From an uncultured Fibrobacterota bacterium (GTDB taxonomy: Bacteria; Fibrobacterota; Chitinivibrionia; Chitinivibrionales; CAIOZP01), in contig CAIOZP010000036.1 of assembly GCA_903862805.1 (NCBI GenBank), forward strand, positions 1-5,952: a stretch of 5,952 nt of DNA. The letters are read 5' to 3'. Below are positions 5,588 to 5,952 of this stretch, piece after piece (the first letter of the stretch is position 1; every line of letters begins with the position of its first letter). Under the pieces are notes generated by a model. The model was given only the letters and a program-made list of their open reading frames with translations, did not search any database and was not told the origin of the DNA. The translations under genes were made by a program, and so were the position numbers.

Positions 5588-5606
5588 TTTTCTATTGGGG
5601 GTTACC

Positions 5607-5952
5607 ATGATCCGTGCAGCGTCAGCACTTGCAGTTGCTCTTGCGATTGCCGTCTCAGTGTCTTCAGTTTCAGCTCAGGAACCGGCCGCAGCACCGGCTG
5701 CCGGCGACCAGCTTTCTCAGGACAAAGCCAAGCTCAAAGAAGACAAAGCCAAGCTTGCCGAAGACCAGAAGACACTCAAGGCCGATGGGATTCAGCTCGC
5801 CAAGGACAAGAAGGCAAAGAACGCCGAAGCCGTTACTGCCGAAAAGGAAAAGATCAAGACTGATAAAGAGACAGCAAAGACCGATAAGGCAACTGTCGCC
5901 GCTGATCAGAAGGCAATAGCCGCTGACAAGCCTGCCAAGTCAAAAGGCAAGA
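5607..5952 (+). CDS. Secreted Lys/Asp/Ala-rich heptad-repeat protein, function unknown (runs off right edge)
   Basis: An open frame of 115 residues has no stop before the window ends. It begins with a clear Sec signal peptide: MIRAAS, then an Ala/Val/Ile-rich core, with cleavage expected after VSA at residue 23. There is no lipobox cysteine, so the product should be periplasmic or secreted. After a short Pro/Ala linker the mature part is almost pure helix-forming heptads with the pattern L-x-x-D-K-x-x. Leucines lie at 36, 43, 50, 57 and 64, and Asp at 39, 46, 53, 60 and 67. A second block in the same pattern has V/I/A at 76, 83, 90, 97 and 104 and Glu/Asp at 79, 86, 93, 100 and 107. The start is supported by GGGGG five nt upstream. 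It resembles no enzyme I know. A structural, envelope-associated or cation/anion-binding role is possible but unproven. Confidence 0.85.
   Translation, partial: MIRAASALAVALAIAVSVSSVSAQEPAAAPAAGDQLSQDKAKLKEDKAKLAEDQKTLKADGIQLAKDKKAKNAEAVTAEKEKIKTDKETAKTDKATVAADQKAIAADKPAKSKGK
5712..5927 (+). repeat. Ten tandem 21-nt (heptad) coding repeats
   Basis: The heptads are visible in DNA as well as protein: GACAAAGCCAAGCT occurs at 5721-5734 and again at 5742-5755, exactly 21 nt apart. Two blocks of five heptads are joined by a 12-residue interval (residues 64 to 76) instead of 14, a two-residue phase slip. Such arrays tend to vary in copy number between strains. Confidence 0.7.

Noticed and set aside
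5614..5919. 101-codon Gln/Arg/Pro-rich plus-strand frame
   Set aside because: It is an out-of-phase reading of the heptad-repeat gene, whose own frame has a clear signal peptide and ribosome binding site at 5607 but no stop within the window.

Overview
The window looks like chromosomal DNA from a free-living bacterium. No transposase, phage gene, tRNA, rRNA or CRISPR array is visible. The tyrosyl-tRNA synthetase fragment reads most like homologues from the Bacteroidota/Chlorobi/Fibrobacterota (FCB) side of the tree, with a GFDPTAPSLQIGN block and a GDPSGKSAERNLL block. Purine-rich Shine-Dalgarno sites precede every gene, which argues against a typical Bacteroidia genome. The phylum is an inference only.

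Minus-strand operon (positions 4865 down to 1): four genes are packed head to tail. (1) A membrane-anchored sensor-like protein of 873 residues has a signal peptide, a Cache-like outer domain, one transmembrane helix and a very long charged helical region built on a 24-residue repeat. (2) ispF, of the non-mevalonate isoprenoid pathway, starts 44 nt inside the end of the first gene. (3) A glutamate synthase small-subunit/NfnL-type flavoprotein with two Fe-S clusters follows after 4 nt. (4) tyrS follows after another 4 nt and runs off the left edge of the window. Three conserved housekeeping enzymes are therefore probably co-transcribed with, and translationally coupled to, an uncharacterised structural or sensory protein.

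Divergent intergenic region (4866-5060): this holds a cluster of palindromes, including a 23-nt perfect hairpin with 8-bp arms, and weak candidate promoters facing both ways.

Plus-strand right side: a stand-alone CheY-like receiver protein (5061-5426) is followed by a 180-nt spacer. The spacer holds repeated TTTTGGT motifs, a -24/-12 (sigma-54-like) promoter candidate and a leader hairpin. A secreted Lys/Asp/Ala-rich protein made almost entirely of heptads begins at 5607 and runs off the right edge.

The most unusual content is the pair of unrelated periodic helical proteins (24-residue and 7-residue periods). Next come an IspF lacking the usual FPDTD segment and a TyrRS whose HIGH signature reads QIGN. 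No complete new multi-gene system can be demonstrated. The sensor/coil gene and the divergent receiver gene could be functionally linked, but that rests on position alone.
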